A stretch of 64,000 nucleotides of DNA, taken from positions 1,637,501-1,701,500 of the forward strand of contig NZ_JAENXS010000001.1 in the NCBI RefSeq assembly GCF_016612535.1, read 5' to 3'. The notes under the pieces are model-generated. The model had not been told where the DNA came from and made no database searches. It was given only the letters and a program-made list of their open reading frames with translations. Below, piece by piece: positions 63,586-64,000 of this stretch. Source of the stretch: Bradyrhizobium diazoefficiens (GTDB lineage: Bacteria > Pseudomonadota > Alphaproteobacteria > Rhizobiales > Xanthobacteraceae). Positions within the stretch are counted from its first letter, which is position 1. The number at the start of each line of letters is the position of its first letter. The translations under genes and the position numbers were made by a program.

Positions 63586-64000
63586 CTAATGCAGCCGGGC
63601 CTTGGCGCGCGCCTTGGTCAATCCTTCCGCAAAAGACACCGCCGTGTCCAGACCCCTGCCGCTGCCCAATGCGACTACCGCAGGGCGGCTGCGCGAAAGC
63701 AGTGCACGCGCCGCGTCCCGGGTCGATTCGACGCTGACGGCGTCGATCCGGGCCACCAGCTCCTGCACCGTCTGCGGCCGGCCATAGGCCAGCACGTGCC
63801 GGGCAAGCTGCTCGGCGCGCGACGAGCAGCTCTCCAGCGCCATCAGGAGACCCGCCTTCATCTGCGCCTTGGCGCGGGCGATCTCGGCCTCGGTCAGCGT
63901 TTCCACCGAATCATTCATGACGTCGATAACGACTTCCATCATCTCCGGCGCGTCGGCGGGATCGGTGCCGGTGTAGAGGCCGAAGAAACCGGTGTCGGTA
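63586..64000 (-). CDS. M16-family peptidase, C-terminal part (gene runs off the window)
   Basis: The frame is open to the right edge and shows only about 138 residues: TDTGFFGLYTGTDPADAPEM, then LTEAEIARAKAQMKAGLLMA, ALESCSSRAEQLARHVLAYG and the end GLDTAVSFAEGLTKARAKAR. This is the C-terminal domain of mitochondrial-processing-peptidase-like M16 proteins. The HxxEH zinc motif lies beyond the edge. An isolated start at 63942 is internal. Confidence 0.82.
   Translation of the reverse strand, partial: TDTGFFGLYTGTDPADAPEMMEVVIDVMNDSVETLTEAEIARAKAQMKAGLLMALESCSSRAEQLARHVLAYGRPQTVQELVARIDAVSVESTRDAARALLSRSRPAVVALGSGRGLDTAVSFAEGLTKARAKARLH

Noticed and set aside
1..64000. CRISPR array, tRNA or rRNA genes
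   Set aside because: I looked for regularly spaced identical repeats and for cloverleaf or rRNA-like stretches and found none. The repeats seen are palindromic intergenic elements or intragenic repeats.

Overview
The window is high-GC alphaproteobacterial chromosome, most likely Bradyrhizobium or a close relative (Nitrobacteraceae). Evidence for this: the F0 ATP synthase genes stand alone as atpI-B-E-F'-F, as in alphaproteobacteria where F0 and F1 are unlinked; hemA encodes an ALAS-type 5-aminolevulinate synthase behind a perfect FNR/FixK-type box; there are many LivKHMGF- and Dpp-type transporters; and several families of palindromic intergenic repeats recur that I associate with this group. 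I see no rRNA, tRNA, CRISPR array or prophage. One IS630-family element is the only clear mobile element.

1-9 kb: the N-terminal 1,773 codons of a giant repetitive surface protein (minus strand, running off the left edge) lie divergent from a LapG-type periplasmic cysteine protease, followed by a secreted LprI-like protein. 8-15 kb: a minus-strand transport unit livH-livM-livG-livF, then an acyl-CoA ligase, then a Liv-type binding protein. 15-24 kb: an ABC exporter pair, a secreted metallo-beta-lactamase-fold protein, small NTF2-, cupin- and DUF-type proteins, an M29 aminopeptidase and a PurB/PcaB-type lyase. 24-31 kb: two paralogous winged-helix/TPR regulators flank a GFA-family protein and an MddA/NnrU-like methyltransferase. 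They are followed by a DUF2147 protein and a lipoprotein that a TetR regulator probably controls through a visible palindrome.

31-36 kb: a peptide/nickel-type ABC operon with a fused two-domain ATPase. 36-38 kb: small genes, including two paralogous tiny secreted proteins, a translationally coupled pair of mini-genes and a 31-codon remnant. 38-43 kb: a soluble PAS chemoreceptor, an Omp31-like porin-type barrel and a membrane chemoreceptor. 43-50 kb: a metallo-hydrolase, hemA, a 1,169-residue SSS-transporter/histidine-kinase/receiver hybrid and a Tat-exported alpha/beta hydrolase. 50.5-51.5 kb: a 1-kb gene-free stretch that looks like a dispersed repeat.

51-64 kb: an NmrA-type oxidoreductase and a DoxX-like protein divergent from a LysR regulator; a NarL-type response regulator divergent from an MFS symporter whose stop codon now lies at the junction with the IS630 copy; YjbQ; a small secreted coiled-coil protein; the F0 ATP synthase operon closed by a strong terminator; and a hypothetical secreted protein, a GNAT acetyltransferase and the end of an M16 peptidase on the minus strand.

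The most interesting points are the LapG/adhesin pairing, the possible split CrbS/CrbR-like acetate-type signalling pair, the small secreted paralogue family at 36-37.5 kb, the duplicated regulators around the sulfur/one-carbon genes, the TetR operator plus leader hairpin, and the IS630 insertion that rebuilt a stop codon. All functions are inferred from sequence reading; no database search was run.
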